The notes under the pieces: generated by a model
Database searches by the model: none
What the model was told of the DNA's origin: nothing
What the model saw: only the letters and a program-made list of their open reading frames with translations
In this document: positions 9,920-17,566 of the stretch, piece after piece
Layout of the letters: each line of letters starts with the position of its first letter
Position numbering within the stretch: the stretch's first letter is position 1
Assembly: GCF_014207845.1 (NCBI RefSeq)
Contig: NZ_JACHLC010000001.1
Location: 2,064,569-2,128,568, forward strand
From: Chryseobacterium shigense
GTDB taxonomy: Bacteria > Bacteroidota > Bacteroidia > Flavobacteriales > Weeksellaceae
Direction: 5' to 3'
DNA length: 64,000 nt
Position numbers and translations under genes: made by a program

Positions 9920-10573
9920 ATGAATCCAATCAAAATAATTCTTACGGGAGCAACCGGTATGGTAGGTGAAGGTGTTTTAATGGAATGCCTCGAAAACCCT
10001 GATATCTCCGAAATATTAAGTGTAAGCAGGAAGCCTTCAGGGAAAACACATGCCAAGCTCAAAGAATATCTGGTTCCCGATTTTCTCTCTATAAGCCTGA
10101 ATGATGAAAACCTCAAAGGCTACGATGCCTGTTTCTTCTGTGCAGGAATCAGCAGCGTAGGAATGAATGAAGAAGACTATACTAAAATTACCTACGAAAC
10201 CACCATTCACTTTGCCCAGGCAGTTCTGAACCAAAACCCGGAAATGGTCTTCAATTATGTTTCGGGAGCTTCTACCGACAGTACGGAAAGCGGAAAAATG
10301 ATGTGGGCAAGGGTAAAAGGCAGAACGGAAAATACGTTAAAAAAGATGGGTTTCAGGAATGCATTCAATTTCCGCCCGGGATTTATGAAACCCGTTGAAG
10401 GTCAAATTAATGTAAAATGGTTCTTCAAGCCATTTATTTGGTTTTTTCCTGTTGTATTCCCCTCAAAATCATTAACTTTACATGAAGTGGGCATAGCAAT
10501 GATCAACGCTGTGCATAAAGGATATCCTACCTCTACTTTGGAAATTAGGGACATTAAAAATTTAGCAATATGA
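9920..10573 (+). CDS. NAD(P)-binding short-chain epimerase/dehydratase-like protein
   Basis: A 217-residue Rossmann-fold protein. The N-terminal ILTGATGMVGEGVLMEC is the glycine-rich dinucleotide-binding loop of extended or atypical short-chain dehydrogenases (NmrA/epimerase-like). Downstream are FFCAGISSVGM, a YVSGASTDSTESGKMMW segment with a plausible catalytic serine, and NFRPGFMKPVEG, which is typical of atypical SDRs related to HTATIP2-like proteins. The canonical YxxxK is not obvious, so its substrate and even its activity are open. Its stop codon overlaps the start of a 51-codon gene in ATGA form, suggesting coupled translation. Confidence 0.8.
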   Translation: MNPIKIILTGATGMVGEGVLMECLENPDISEILSVSRKPSGKTHAKLKEYLVPDFLSISLNDENLKGYDACFFCAGISSVGMNEEDYTKITYETTIHFAQAVLNQNPEMVFNYVSGASTDSTESGKMMWARVKGRTENTLKKMGFRNAFNFRPGFMKPVEGQINVKWFFKPFIWFFPVVFPSKSLTLHEVGIAMINAVHKGYPTSTLEIRDIKNLAI

Positions 10574-10725
10574 GAGACATGTTAAAAAGAATAATTCTTG
10601 TGGTTTTTATACTTCTGGTTCTGATGGCTGTTTCAGGCTATTTTTATATGCAGAAACATCCGATGGAAGGAAAAACCTCTGCGGGTAAATCCCTGAATTT
10701 CTCAGGAAATAAAGTAAGCGAGTAA
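10570..10725 (+). CDS. 51-residue single-span membrane peptide coupled to the epimerase gene
   Basis: The start ATG overlaps the TGA of the epimerase gene in the ATGA arrangement. The translation is 51 residues long: a short basic N-terminus (MRDMLKRI), one hydrophobic helix of about 17 residues (IILVVFILLVLMAVSGY), and a polar tail ending in GNKVSE. This is a coherent inner-membrane topology with the N-terminus inside. Frame, overlap and hydrophobic pattern support a real gene even though it is short. Function is unknown; a membrane anchor or partner for the epimerase is a guess. Confidence 0.6.
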   Translation: MRDMLKRIILVVFILLVLMAVSGYFYMQKHPMEGKTSAGKSLNFSGNKVSE

Positions 10726-10898
10726 ACAAATAAGGCCGATTATCATTTGTCTTTAATTTTTACCTTTATTATACACTTTTCTCTATATTTCATCTTCCCG
10801 CAACAACTGTTACCTTTTTATTAAACATTTCTTAAAACTCCATTAAAATACTTGCAGTGTATAAAGTTCATTTTTGCATACATCTAATGCAAGTAAAA

Positions 10899-11400
10899 AT
10901 GACCAACAACTATCTATTAAAAGGGGCTGTAATTGCCGCATTCTTCCTTCAGGGAGGGCTCTTTGGGCAAACACTCATCCATTACTGGAATTTTAACAAC
11001 AATACATCTGCAGCATCCATTACCACACCTTCCTCCACTTTAGTGAGCGGTTCTCTTGTTCCCATACCCGGCGGAACCAGCGAAATAGATTTTGCCGGCG
11101 GTACAGGACAGAATTTCAGCCCTGACAATTTCAATGCACGGAACGGAGATCCGGCCGGAACCCATTTAAGACTCAATAATCCGATTGGAGGCGCACTGCA
11201 GTTCAATATTCCTTCTACAGGCTATAATAATGTTATTAGAAGATCGGAACAGGGTGCAGGATTATGAACTTTATGATATGTCCGGAAAAATGCTTGGAAA
11301 AGAGAAAAATACTTTAACTATAGATACTTCCAAATTAGCTACAGGAGTTTACCTTATTAAAACTTCTGAAGGTTATATGAAAAGAGTTATTGTAAAATAG
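10899..11400 (+). pseudogene. Broken T9SS-secreted protein gene (internal deletion and frameshift)
   Basis: The first part starts with a signal peptide (MTNNYLLKGAVIAAFFLQGG, ending LFGQ) and continues with LIHYWNFNNNTSAASITTP and GTHLRLNNPIGGALQFNIP, then stops at 11267 right after NVIRRSEQGAGL. In the +1-shifted frame the sequence continues as VQDYELYDMSGKMLGKE and ends with LATGVYLIKTSEGYMKRVIVK split over its last residues, a clear T9SS type A sorting domain. In intact relatives of this kind these halves are separated by a long domain, so I infer a deletion with the junction near 11240-11255. The remnant cannot make a sorted product without a frameshift. I prefer the ATG at 10899 to an upstream GTG at 10857 because it directly opens the signal peptide. 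Confidence 0.75.
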
Positions 11401-11425
11401 AATATGTTATTTAGTTGATTGAAAT

Positions 11426-11455
11426 TGCCCTGGAATACTACCGGGGCTTTTTGCT
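11426..11455 (+). terminator. Terminator after the broken T9SS gene
   Basis: GCCCTGG pairs with CCGGGGC (one G:T pair) across AATACTA and is followed by T5. Confidence 0.65.
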
Positions 11456-11521
11456 TTATTTATCGAAAAAACTTATAAAAGCGGCATTAAATTTGATACA
11501 GCAGAATGCAAAAACAAACAG

Positions 11522-12892
11522 ATGAAAAAAATCTTTATTCTTATGGCAGCAGCAACCGCTTTCTGCTCAAATTTTAACGCCCAAATCATTAGTTTAAACA
11601 CTTCTTTCGGAAACCAGGGCATAGTTTCAATTCCTCTGACAGGTGAAGCAAATGAGCTTCAAATTCTGGAAAGCAATGACGGTAAATTATTGGCATATGG
11701 AAAGGATGTTCCCGGACATGGCAATAAGATTTACAAACTTAATATGGATGGCAGCTTTGATACTTCCTTCGGAAATGCAGGTACGTTAACATTACCTAAT
11801 TATCCCGGAAACTTCAACGTTGTGTTTCAGGGAAGTGATAAAATCCTGGTGACTTTTCAGAAATCCACCAATATATCACCCTTACAATTAAGCGTTCTGA
11901 GATATAACGCAAATGGCACACCGGATACAAGCTTCGCAACAAATGGTGAGTTTACCGCTTCTACTGATGCTATTGACGGTTTCGTGAATAACACGGCTGT
12001 ACTTTCCGACAATTCTATTCTTATTGCAAACGGAAGCAAATTAATCAAGTTAACGTCTAACGGAGCTATAGATTCATCTTACGGAAATAACGGATCTGTT
12101 GATTATCTGAACAATGGCAGTATTCAAAATTCAAATTCTGATCTGTTTATTTTTCACAACGATAAAATCAATAAAACCAGCCTGAACGGAATCAATAATG
12201 CTACTTTTGGTACAAACGGAACGTTTACTTATCCTGAAGCCGGTTATTTCTTTTCAAAACAAAATACTGACGGCACTATCTATTCACTGGATCTGGATAA
12301 CAGCAAATTCTACAATGTAAGTTCTGCCGGAATTTTGTCAAATACTATTTCATTAACGAACGACAGCAATACACTTGAATATTACAGCAGTTTTGCTTCT
12401 GCAGGGAACAAGATCTTTTTTGTTGGAACCACTTCGGCAGATGCTCCGTTTATTGTGAGTTATAATAATTCCGGGAATCCTGTTTCTTTAAATTCTCAAA
12501 TTTCTTATAAAGAAACAGCCATTCCTACAGGAAATTACACTTCATTACTGGCTAAAAACAATACACTGTATGTTGCAGGTGACAGAAAAGATACTTCAAC
12601 AAATCAATGGTATTATGTAGTTGCCAAATACAACATATCAGATGCTACTTTGGCCACTATGGAAAGTACAGCTGAACATTCCATTTCATTTGAAAGCCCT
12701 GCAAAATCAAACCTGAATTTTTCCACAACGGAAAAAGTAGATAAAATTGAAATATATTCTGCTGATGGAAAACTGATCAAAAGAGTAAACAAAAACAATT
12801 CTGATGTTTCGGACCTGGCAAAAGGAGTTTATATCATAAAAACAGAACTTTTAAATGGAAAAGTGATTACGAAGAAAGTTTTAAAAAATTAA
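11522..12892 (+). CDS. Delta-60-repeat protein with T9SS type A sorting domain
   Basis: A 456-residue secreted protein. The signal peptide (MKKIFILMAAATAFCSNFNAQ) is followed by beta-propeller-like repeats of the delta-60 type, recognisable by LNTSFGNQGIVSIPL, GSFDTSFGNAGTLTLP, GTPDTSFATNGEF and AIDSSYGNNGSVDYL. The last 70 or so residues (KIEIYSADGKLIKRV, LAKGVYIIKTELLNGKVITKK) form a type A sorting domain, which directs export through the type IX system and attachment to or release from the cell surface. It is probably a surface or released protein of unknown ligand. It lies directly after the broken T9SS gene and has its own terminator. Confidence 0.9.
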   Translation: MKKIFILMAAATAFCSNFNAQIISLNTSFGNQGIVSIPLTGEANELQILESNDGKLLAYGKDVPGHGNKIYKLNMDGSFDTSFGNAGTLTLPNYPGNFNVVFQGSDKILVTFQKSTNISPLQLSVLRYNANGTPDTSFATNGEFTASTDAIDGFVNNTAVLSDNSILIANGSKLIKLTSNGAIDSSYGNNGSVDYLNNGSIQNSNSDLFIFHNDKINKTSLNGINNATFGTNGTFTYPEAGYFFSKQNTDGTIYSLDLDNSKFYNVSSAGILSNTISLTNDSNTLEYYSSFASAGNKIFFVGTTSADAPFIVSYNNSGNPVSLNSQISYKETAIPTGNYTSLLAKNNTLYVAGDRKDTSTNQWYYVVAKYNISDATLATMESTAEHSISFESPAKSNLNFSTTEKVDKIEIYSADGKLIKRVNKNNSDVSDLAKGVYIIKTELLNGKVITKKVLKN

Positions 12893-12930
12893 GATTTTAA
12901 AGCCCTTATTTTAAAATTACTTTAGAATAA

Positions 12931-12970
12931 AAGACTCGGGCGGAAAGCTTTGCTTTCCGCCCGAGTCTTA
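12931..12970. terminator. Strong bidirectional terminator
   Basis: AAGACTCGGGCGGAAAGC and its complement form an 18-bp perfect stem with a TTT-like loop between two convergent genes; flanking A and T tracts suit both directions. Confidence 0.85.
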
Positions 12971-12987
12971 TGTATTATACTTCAATA

Positions 12988-14565
12988 TTAAGCTTTTGGA
13001 GCTTCAGTTTCCGGGTTTTCCGGATTCATATCATCAAAATTCTTCTTCTCCTTTTTCTCCGGAACAGTGATGATCTCTGTCTTAACTTCATCCGGCTTTC
13101 CTTTTAAATAATCAGGTAAATTAAGACCTGCCATATTAAATAAATCGTTTAAAGGCGGAACTGTTTTCATCATTCCCGACACGAAATTAGCTGTAGAGCT
13201 GTTTCCATCCTGCCCGTTTCCGCTGTCCCAAACCGTAACTTTATCAATCTTGATATTCTTAACGGCTTCAACCTGGGTTCTAACAAGTTCAGGAAGCTTT
13301 TCAATCAATAGCAACTGGAAAGCACTGTTTGTATCACCTCTTGCGGCCTGCACTACTTTATCGTAACCTTCGGCCTGCTTGGTAAGGATTTCGTAAAGAC
13401 CTTTTGCTTCGGCTTCCATCTTTGCGAAAATAGCATCTGCCTCTCCTTTTGCCTGTAATCTTATTTTTTCAGCTTCTGCCTGGGCATCAATAATAGCTTT
13501 TTGCTTTGCAATTTCTGCATGTACTACAACGTTGGCCTGTTGCGTGGCACGTTCTCTTTCTGCTCTTGCTGCTTCAGCTTTTTGCTCTGCAAGATATGAT
13601 TCTTCCAAAGATCTTGCAGCCTGTACTTTTTCTGCAGCGGTTGCAATTCTTAATGCTTCTGCTTCTTTTTCTCTTCTTTCAGCATCAGAGCTTGCAATGG
13701 TAATTTTTGCCTCGTTCTCCCCTTTTACAGCAATGGAATTAGCTAATGAAGTGGCAATTCTGGACTCTTTTTCAGCTTCTGCCTTACCGATAGATTCATC
13801 TTTGATCGCAGCGGCAATACTGATCTCCTTATCTTTTCTTGTAATCGCAATTTTTACGTCTCTGTCTCTTTGTGTTTCTGCAATTTGTGTATCTTTCTCT
13901 CTGTCGGCAACCGCTTTTCCGGTTTCCCCGATCTTAGTTTGCTCGGCAACGCTGATGATGGCTTCGTTAATTGCTTTTGCAGCCGCTTCTTTACCAAGAG
14001 CTTCAATATATCCTGATTCATCGCGGATATCCGTAACGTTTACGTTAATCAGCTTTAAACCGATTTTCTTTAATTCCGTATCTACGTTTTTGGAAATATT
14101 ATCTAAGAATTTATCCCTGTCTGAATTGATCTCTTCAATGGTCATCGTTGCGATCACCAAACGCAGCTGTCCGAAAAGAATATCTTTGGAAAGTTCCTGA
14201 ATCTGCTCCTGTGACAGTCCCAATAATCTTTCCGCAGCATTTCCCATAGAGTCCGGTTCTGTAGAAATTGCAATCGTAAATCTACATGGTACATCTACAC
14301 GGATATTCTGTCTGGATAAAGCATTGGTAAGATTCGCTTCAATAGAAATCGGTTTTAAATCAAGGTAAGAATAATCCTGGATAACGGGCCATACGAATGC
14401 ACCGCCTCCGTGGATACATTTGGCAGAACTGCCTCCTGTTTTACCGTAAATAACTAAAATTTTATCCGACGGACATCTTTTGTATCTTGAAATAAGGGCC
14501 AAAAATGTGACGAATAGTACAAGTACAATAACTAATGTAAGAATAAGAGTTCCTGGTATTGCCAT
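12988..14565 (-). CDS. Flotillin-family SPFH protein
   Basis: Flotillins are membrane scaffold proteins that organise fluid or raft-like membrane zones. The 525-residue protein starts with one hydrophobic segment (residues 4-24), followed by an SPFH/band-7 domain (residues about 30-210: ILVIYGKTGG, GGGAFVWPVIQDYSYLDL, SGYIEALGKEAA). A long alanine- and glutamate-rich coiled coil covers roughly residues 210-400 (AEKESRIATSLANS, AEAEKIRLQAKGEADAIFA), and a C-terminal conserved part ends in a proline- and glutamate-rich tail. It lies 30 bases downstream of an NfeD-like gene; this pairing is the usual YuaF/YuaG (YqiJ/YqiK) arrangement and supports the call. Confidence 0.93.
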   Translation of the reverse strand: MAIPGTLILTLVIVLVLFVTFLALISRYKRCPSDKILVIYGKTGGSSAKCIHGGGAFVWPVIQDYSYLDLKPISIEANLTNALSRQNIRVDVPCRFTIAISTEPDSMGNAAERLLGLSQEQIQELSKDILFGQLRLVIATMTIEEINSDRDKFLDNISKNVDTELKKIGLKLINVNVTDIRDESGYIEALGKEAAAKAINEAIISVAEQTKIGETGKAVADREKDTQIAETQRDRDVKIAITRKDKEISIAAAIKDESIGKAEAEKESRIATSLANSIAVKGENEAKITIASSDAERREKEAEALRIATAAEKVQAARSLEESYLAEQKAEAARAERERATQQANVVVHAEIAKQKAIIDAQAEAEKIRLQAKGEADAIFAKMEAEAKGLYEILTKQAEGYDKVVQAARGDTNSAFQLLLIEKLPELVRTQVEAVKNIKIDKVTVWDSGNGQDGNSSTANFVSGMMKTVPPLNDLFNMAGLNLPDYLKGKPDEVKTEIITVPEKKEKKNFDDMNPENPETEAPKA

Positions 14566-14595
14566 AAATAGTTTTATAAAATGGTTGATAATGAA

Positions 14596-15162
14596 TTAAA
14601 TTTTTGAAACAACAAGAATCTTGTCATAAATATAGATCACCCTCACCGAATCTCCGGAAGGAATATTTTCTTTCTCCTCTGTCATTGCCTGAAGTTCATG
14701 GCTGGTTCCGTTCACAGAAATGGTGATTTTCCCTTTACCGCCCATATTTGCCGGAATGGTAAGATAGACTTCTCCGCTTCTGCCAATAAGGTTTTCCAGT
14801 TTAAATGTATTGTCTTCGGTAAGTTTAAGGATCTGCATAATAAGAATAAAGAACAGAAAAATAAACCCTGCTCCCACAAGCACTGCAACAAAGATCAGCA
14901 GCGATTTGTTACCTATTGAACTGTAGAATGCCACACCACTCCATCCGAACCCCAAAAGGAAGTTGATAAGATTCCTGAATGAAAATAACTGAAAAGGGCT
15001 GTCCGCATGACTGTCTCCACTGAAATCGGCATGCATTGTATCTCCATGACTCCCTCCAACAAAAGTAAGAACCGTTTGAATTAAAAAGATAAAGCTGGCT
15101 GCTATAGCTGTATACCAGAACCCCTGATGAAGCGGTTCCAGGTTTTGTAAAAATTCAAACAT
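14596..15162 (-). CDS. NfeD-like membrane protein, flotillin partner
   Basis: A 188-residue integral membrane protein with about three hydrophobic helices (residues 15-35, 63-85 and 88-112, including LLIFVAVLVGAGFIFLFFIL) and a C-terminal OB-fold-like domain of about 70 residues (LIGRSGEVYLTIPANMGGKG, DSVRVIYIYDKILVVSKI). This is the layout of NfeD/YuaF proteins that accompany flotillins and help regulate membrane order. It is the first gene of the two-gene unit with the flotillin downstream. It lacks the ClpP-like protease domain of long NfeD proteins, as expected for the short type. Confidence 0.88.
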   Translation of the reverse strand: MFEFLQNLEPLHQGFWYTAIAASFIFLIQTVLTFVGGSHGDTMHADFSGDSHADSPFQLFSFRNLINFLLGFGWSGVAFYSSIGNKSLLIFVAVLVGAGFIFLFFILIMQILKLTEDNTFKLENLIGRSGEVYLTIPANMGGKGKITISVNGTSHELQAMTEEKENIPSGDSVRVIYIYDKILVVSKI

Positions 15163-15288
15163 AAGATGCGTTTTTCACAAATATAATTAAAAAAATTCAA
15201 TAAAACCAATAAAAAACAGCATAAAACAGGTCTTTAAAGTATGAATCTGAGTAATCCGAAGCGGCAACTTTCCTGACTAAAATATACA

Positions 15289-15318
15289 AAAAAAGACAGG
15301 CTGAAAAACCTGTCTCTA
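15289..15318 (-). terminator. Terminator of the mrp-nifU-like unit
   Basis: On the minus strand AGACAGG pairs with CCTGTCT and is followed by a T7 run. Confidence 0.7.
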
Positions 15319-15339
15319 AAAAATATCTCGTGTAATTTT

Positions 15340-15588
15340 TTACTCTACATTAATTACTTTTTCAATTTCGGGAGCGTGCTGCTTGATGGTATTTTCTACA
15401 CCCAGTTTCAGGGTTGAGAAATTCAGCGAACACCCGGAACAGTTACCCAGAAGTTTTACAAAAACCTGGTTATCCTTCACGTCAATAAGCTCAATATCGC
15501 CTCCATCCTTATTCAGGAACGGCCTGATGCTTTCCAGAGCTTCCATTACTCTTGTTACTGTATCTTCGTGTGTTATATTTGTTTCCAT
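15340..15588 (-). CDS. NifU-type iron-sulfur cluster carrier domain protein
   Basis: An 82-residue protein that is a stand-alone C-terminal NifU (Nfu) domain. The GNCSGCSL segment supplies the CxxC that holds a bridging Fe-S cluster; RPFLNKDGGDIELIDV is the family's N-terminal signature. These proteins pass Fe-S clusters to apo-enzymes. It lies 46 bases downstream of the Mrp ATPase gene, which is also an Fe-S carrier family, so the two probably work and are transcribed together. Confidence 0.93.
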   Translation of the reverse strand: METNITHEDTVTRVMEALESIRPFLNKDGGDIELIDVKDNQVFVKLLGNCSGCSLNFSTLKLGVENTIKQHAPEIEKVINVE

Positions 15589-15634
15589 ATTTTTTTTCGA
15601 TTCAATTCGGTTTTTTCAAACGTATTGAAAATAA

Positions 15635-16744
15635 TTATTTTTTAGCTTTCGGCGAGCAACCTGCCATAGTGGTAATCTTTACCGCTTCTGTAGGAGGAAG
15701 GTTTTTATTTCTTTCCACTAAGCTTTCCACCATATTTCTTGCCGTTTCGGTATAGATGTCTGCAATTTTAGAGCCTTCCTGAAGCGCAGCCGGTCTTCCC
15801 ACGTCTCCTGCTTCTCTGATACTCTGGATCAAAGGGATCTCTCCCAATACCGGAATCCCCAGATCTTCAGCAAGATACTGAGCTCCCTGTTTTCCAAAGA
15901 TGTAATATTTGTTATCAGGAAGTTCTTCCGGTGTAAAATACGCCATATTTTCGATTAATCCAAGAACCGGAATGTTAATACTTTCCATCTGGAACATCGC
16001 AATTCCTTTTCTTACGTCTGCCAGAGCTACATGCTGAGGGGTACTTACAATCACAGCACCTGTTACAGGAACTTCCTGAATAATGGATAAGTGAATATCG
16101 CCGGTACCCGGAGGAAGGTCGATCAATAAGAAATCAAGCTCTCCCCATGCTGCATCCCTGATCATCTGGTTCAGAGCCTTTGAAGCCATAGGACCTCTCC
16201 AGACCACAGCCTGGTTGGCTCCTGAGAAATATCCTATAGAAAGCATTTTTACTCCGTAATTTTCTACAGGTTTCATTAAACTTCTGCCGCCAACTTCTAC
16301 AGAAATTGGTTTTTCTCCTTCAGTATCGAACATGGTAGGCACAGAGGGACCGTAAATATCGGCATCCAGCAATCCTACTTTGAAACCCATGTTAGCTAAA
16401 GTAACTGCCATATTTGCAGAAACTGTAGATTTTCCTACGCCTCCTTTTCCGGAAGCAATAGCAATAATATTCTGAATTCCCGGAATCTGCTTGCCTTTGA
16501 TCTGGCTTTGCTGAATCTCGCTAGGTTCCGGAGAAACTATTTTAAGTTTTAAATGAACTTCTTCTCCAAATTCGCTGGCAAATGCCTGCTTCATGGCTGC
16601 CTCAAGCTTTTTCTTTTCGTGCATGGCAGGCGAATGGGCTGTCATATCAATATACACATCATTACCCATAATCTGAAGGTTATTCACCAAATCGTCTACT
16701 TCTATCTCTTTAAGGAAATCCTGAACCTTTTCTTTCGTCAACAT
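15635..16744 (-). CDS. mrp: Mrp/ApbC-family iron-sulfur cluster carrier ATPase
   Basis: A 369-residue P-loop ATPase of the Mrp/NBP35 family. Residues 1-80 form an MIP18/DUF59-type domain (KVQDFLKEIEVDDLVNN), and the ATPase begins with the deviant Walker A motif ASGKGGVGKSTVSAN near residue 97. GLLDADIYGPSVP and LLIDLPPGTGDIHLS are the other signature motifs. In most Mrp proteins the segment after ENMAYF contains the cluster-binding CxxC; here it reads TPEELPDNKYYIFG and has no cysteine. A single cysteine remains near the C-terminus (TMAGCSPKAKK). The NifU-like gene downstream supports an Fe-S role. Confidence 0.93.
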   Translation of the reverse strand: MLTKEKVQDFLKEIEVDDLVNNLQIMGNDVYIDMTAHSPAMHEKKKLEAAMKQAFASEFGEEVHLKLKIVSPEPSEIQQSQIKGKQIPGIQNIIAIASGKGGVGKSTVSANMAVTLANMGFKVGLLDADIYGPSVPTMFDTEGEKPISVEVGGRSLMKPVENYGVKMLSIGYFSGANQAVVWRGPMASKALNQMIRDAAWGELDFLLIDLPPGTGDIHLSIIQEVPVTGAVIVSTPQHVALADVRKGIAMFQMESINIPVLGLIENMAYFTPEELPDNKYYIFGKQGAQYLAEDLGIPVLGEIPLIQSIREAGDVGRPAALQEGSKIADIYTETARNMVESLVERNKNLPPTEAVKITTMAGCSPKAKK

Positions 16745-16903
16745 ACTAAATATAAATTGTTCACAAATTTACGGATTTTTTTGACAATTTAGAATCAATA
16801 AAATCTATAACCTCATGTGATAAATAAGATTACAAAACAGATTGCTGTAACATTTCTTATCTTCATCTTTAAAACATAATATCATTCTTATAAAATCTTT
16901 TGT

Positions 16904-17359
16904 ATGAATTCTAACATTTATCCTTCCAAATATGCTTCTCCGAAAGGTATCTTCGCTGTAGGAAAGACCCAATTCAAGTGGTATGATCTTGCAACAGATC
17001 CCGCTGAAATTCTATCTGAAGACATCAGCAAGGCCAGAACCTGCATAGAAAATGCCGGAGAAAATTTTCAGGATAAGGACGATCTTGGATTTGTCATTAT
17101 GCACAGATGCGGTGAAAATTATCTTCTGCTGGTCTGCACCTGGAGAAATGAAAATGAATTATGGGAAAGTGTGTATTATGACGGTTCGGGAATATTTGAA
17201 GTCTGGGACAGGAACAAAATCCATCTCCCGACTTATTGTGTCTGGGAAATGGGCATCGTCTACCATGAATCTAAAGCCTGGAAAAAATTTCTGGGAACAG
17301 ACCGGACAGAAATTCATCAGCAGGATTATTTAGATGATATTTTTGAAGGGGAAGTTTAA
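16904..17359 (+). CDS. Cytoplasmic protein of unknown function
   Basis: A 151-residue soluble protein with no signal peptide or membrane segment. It is rich in aromatic residues (FAVGKTQFKWYDL, LLLVCTWRNENELWESVYY, TYCVWEMGIVYHESKAW) and contains four cysteines that do not form an obvious metal motif. The pattern is one compact alpha/beta domain. It stands alone between the mrp gene, transcribed away from it, and the mannosidase. I do not recognise the family. Confidence 0.65.
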   Translation: MNSNIYPSKYASPKGIFAVGKTQFKWYDLATDPAEILSEDISKARTCIENAGENFQDKDDLGFVIMHRCGENYLLLVCTWRNENELWESVYYDGSGIFEVWDRNKIHLPTYCVWEMGIVYHESKAWKKFLGTDRTEIHQQDYLDDIFEGEV

Positions 17360-17566
17360 AAATGATCGTAATAACAGTTTAATAAAATGGGCCGTCATTC
17401 AAATCAGTATCATAATAGCTGCTATAAAAATGAGTTCCGGTCGTGTACACTGACTCCGAAAATAATATTCTCTTCATTTATTAATAACCCATCAACAAGA
17501 CAGCTGTTTTTTTATTACATACGGTTCTCTGGTTTTTCAATATATTCGTTGGCATAAATTGATGTT

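Noticed and set aside
13532..14200. A 222-codon forward open frame over the flotillin coiled coil
   Set aside because: The low-complexity alanine/glutamate coiled coil creates long open frames on the opposite strand; no independent signal is present.
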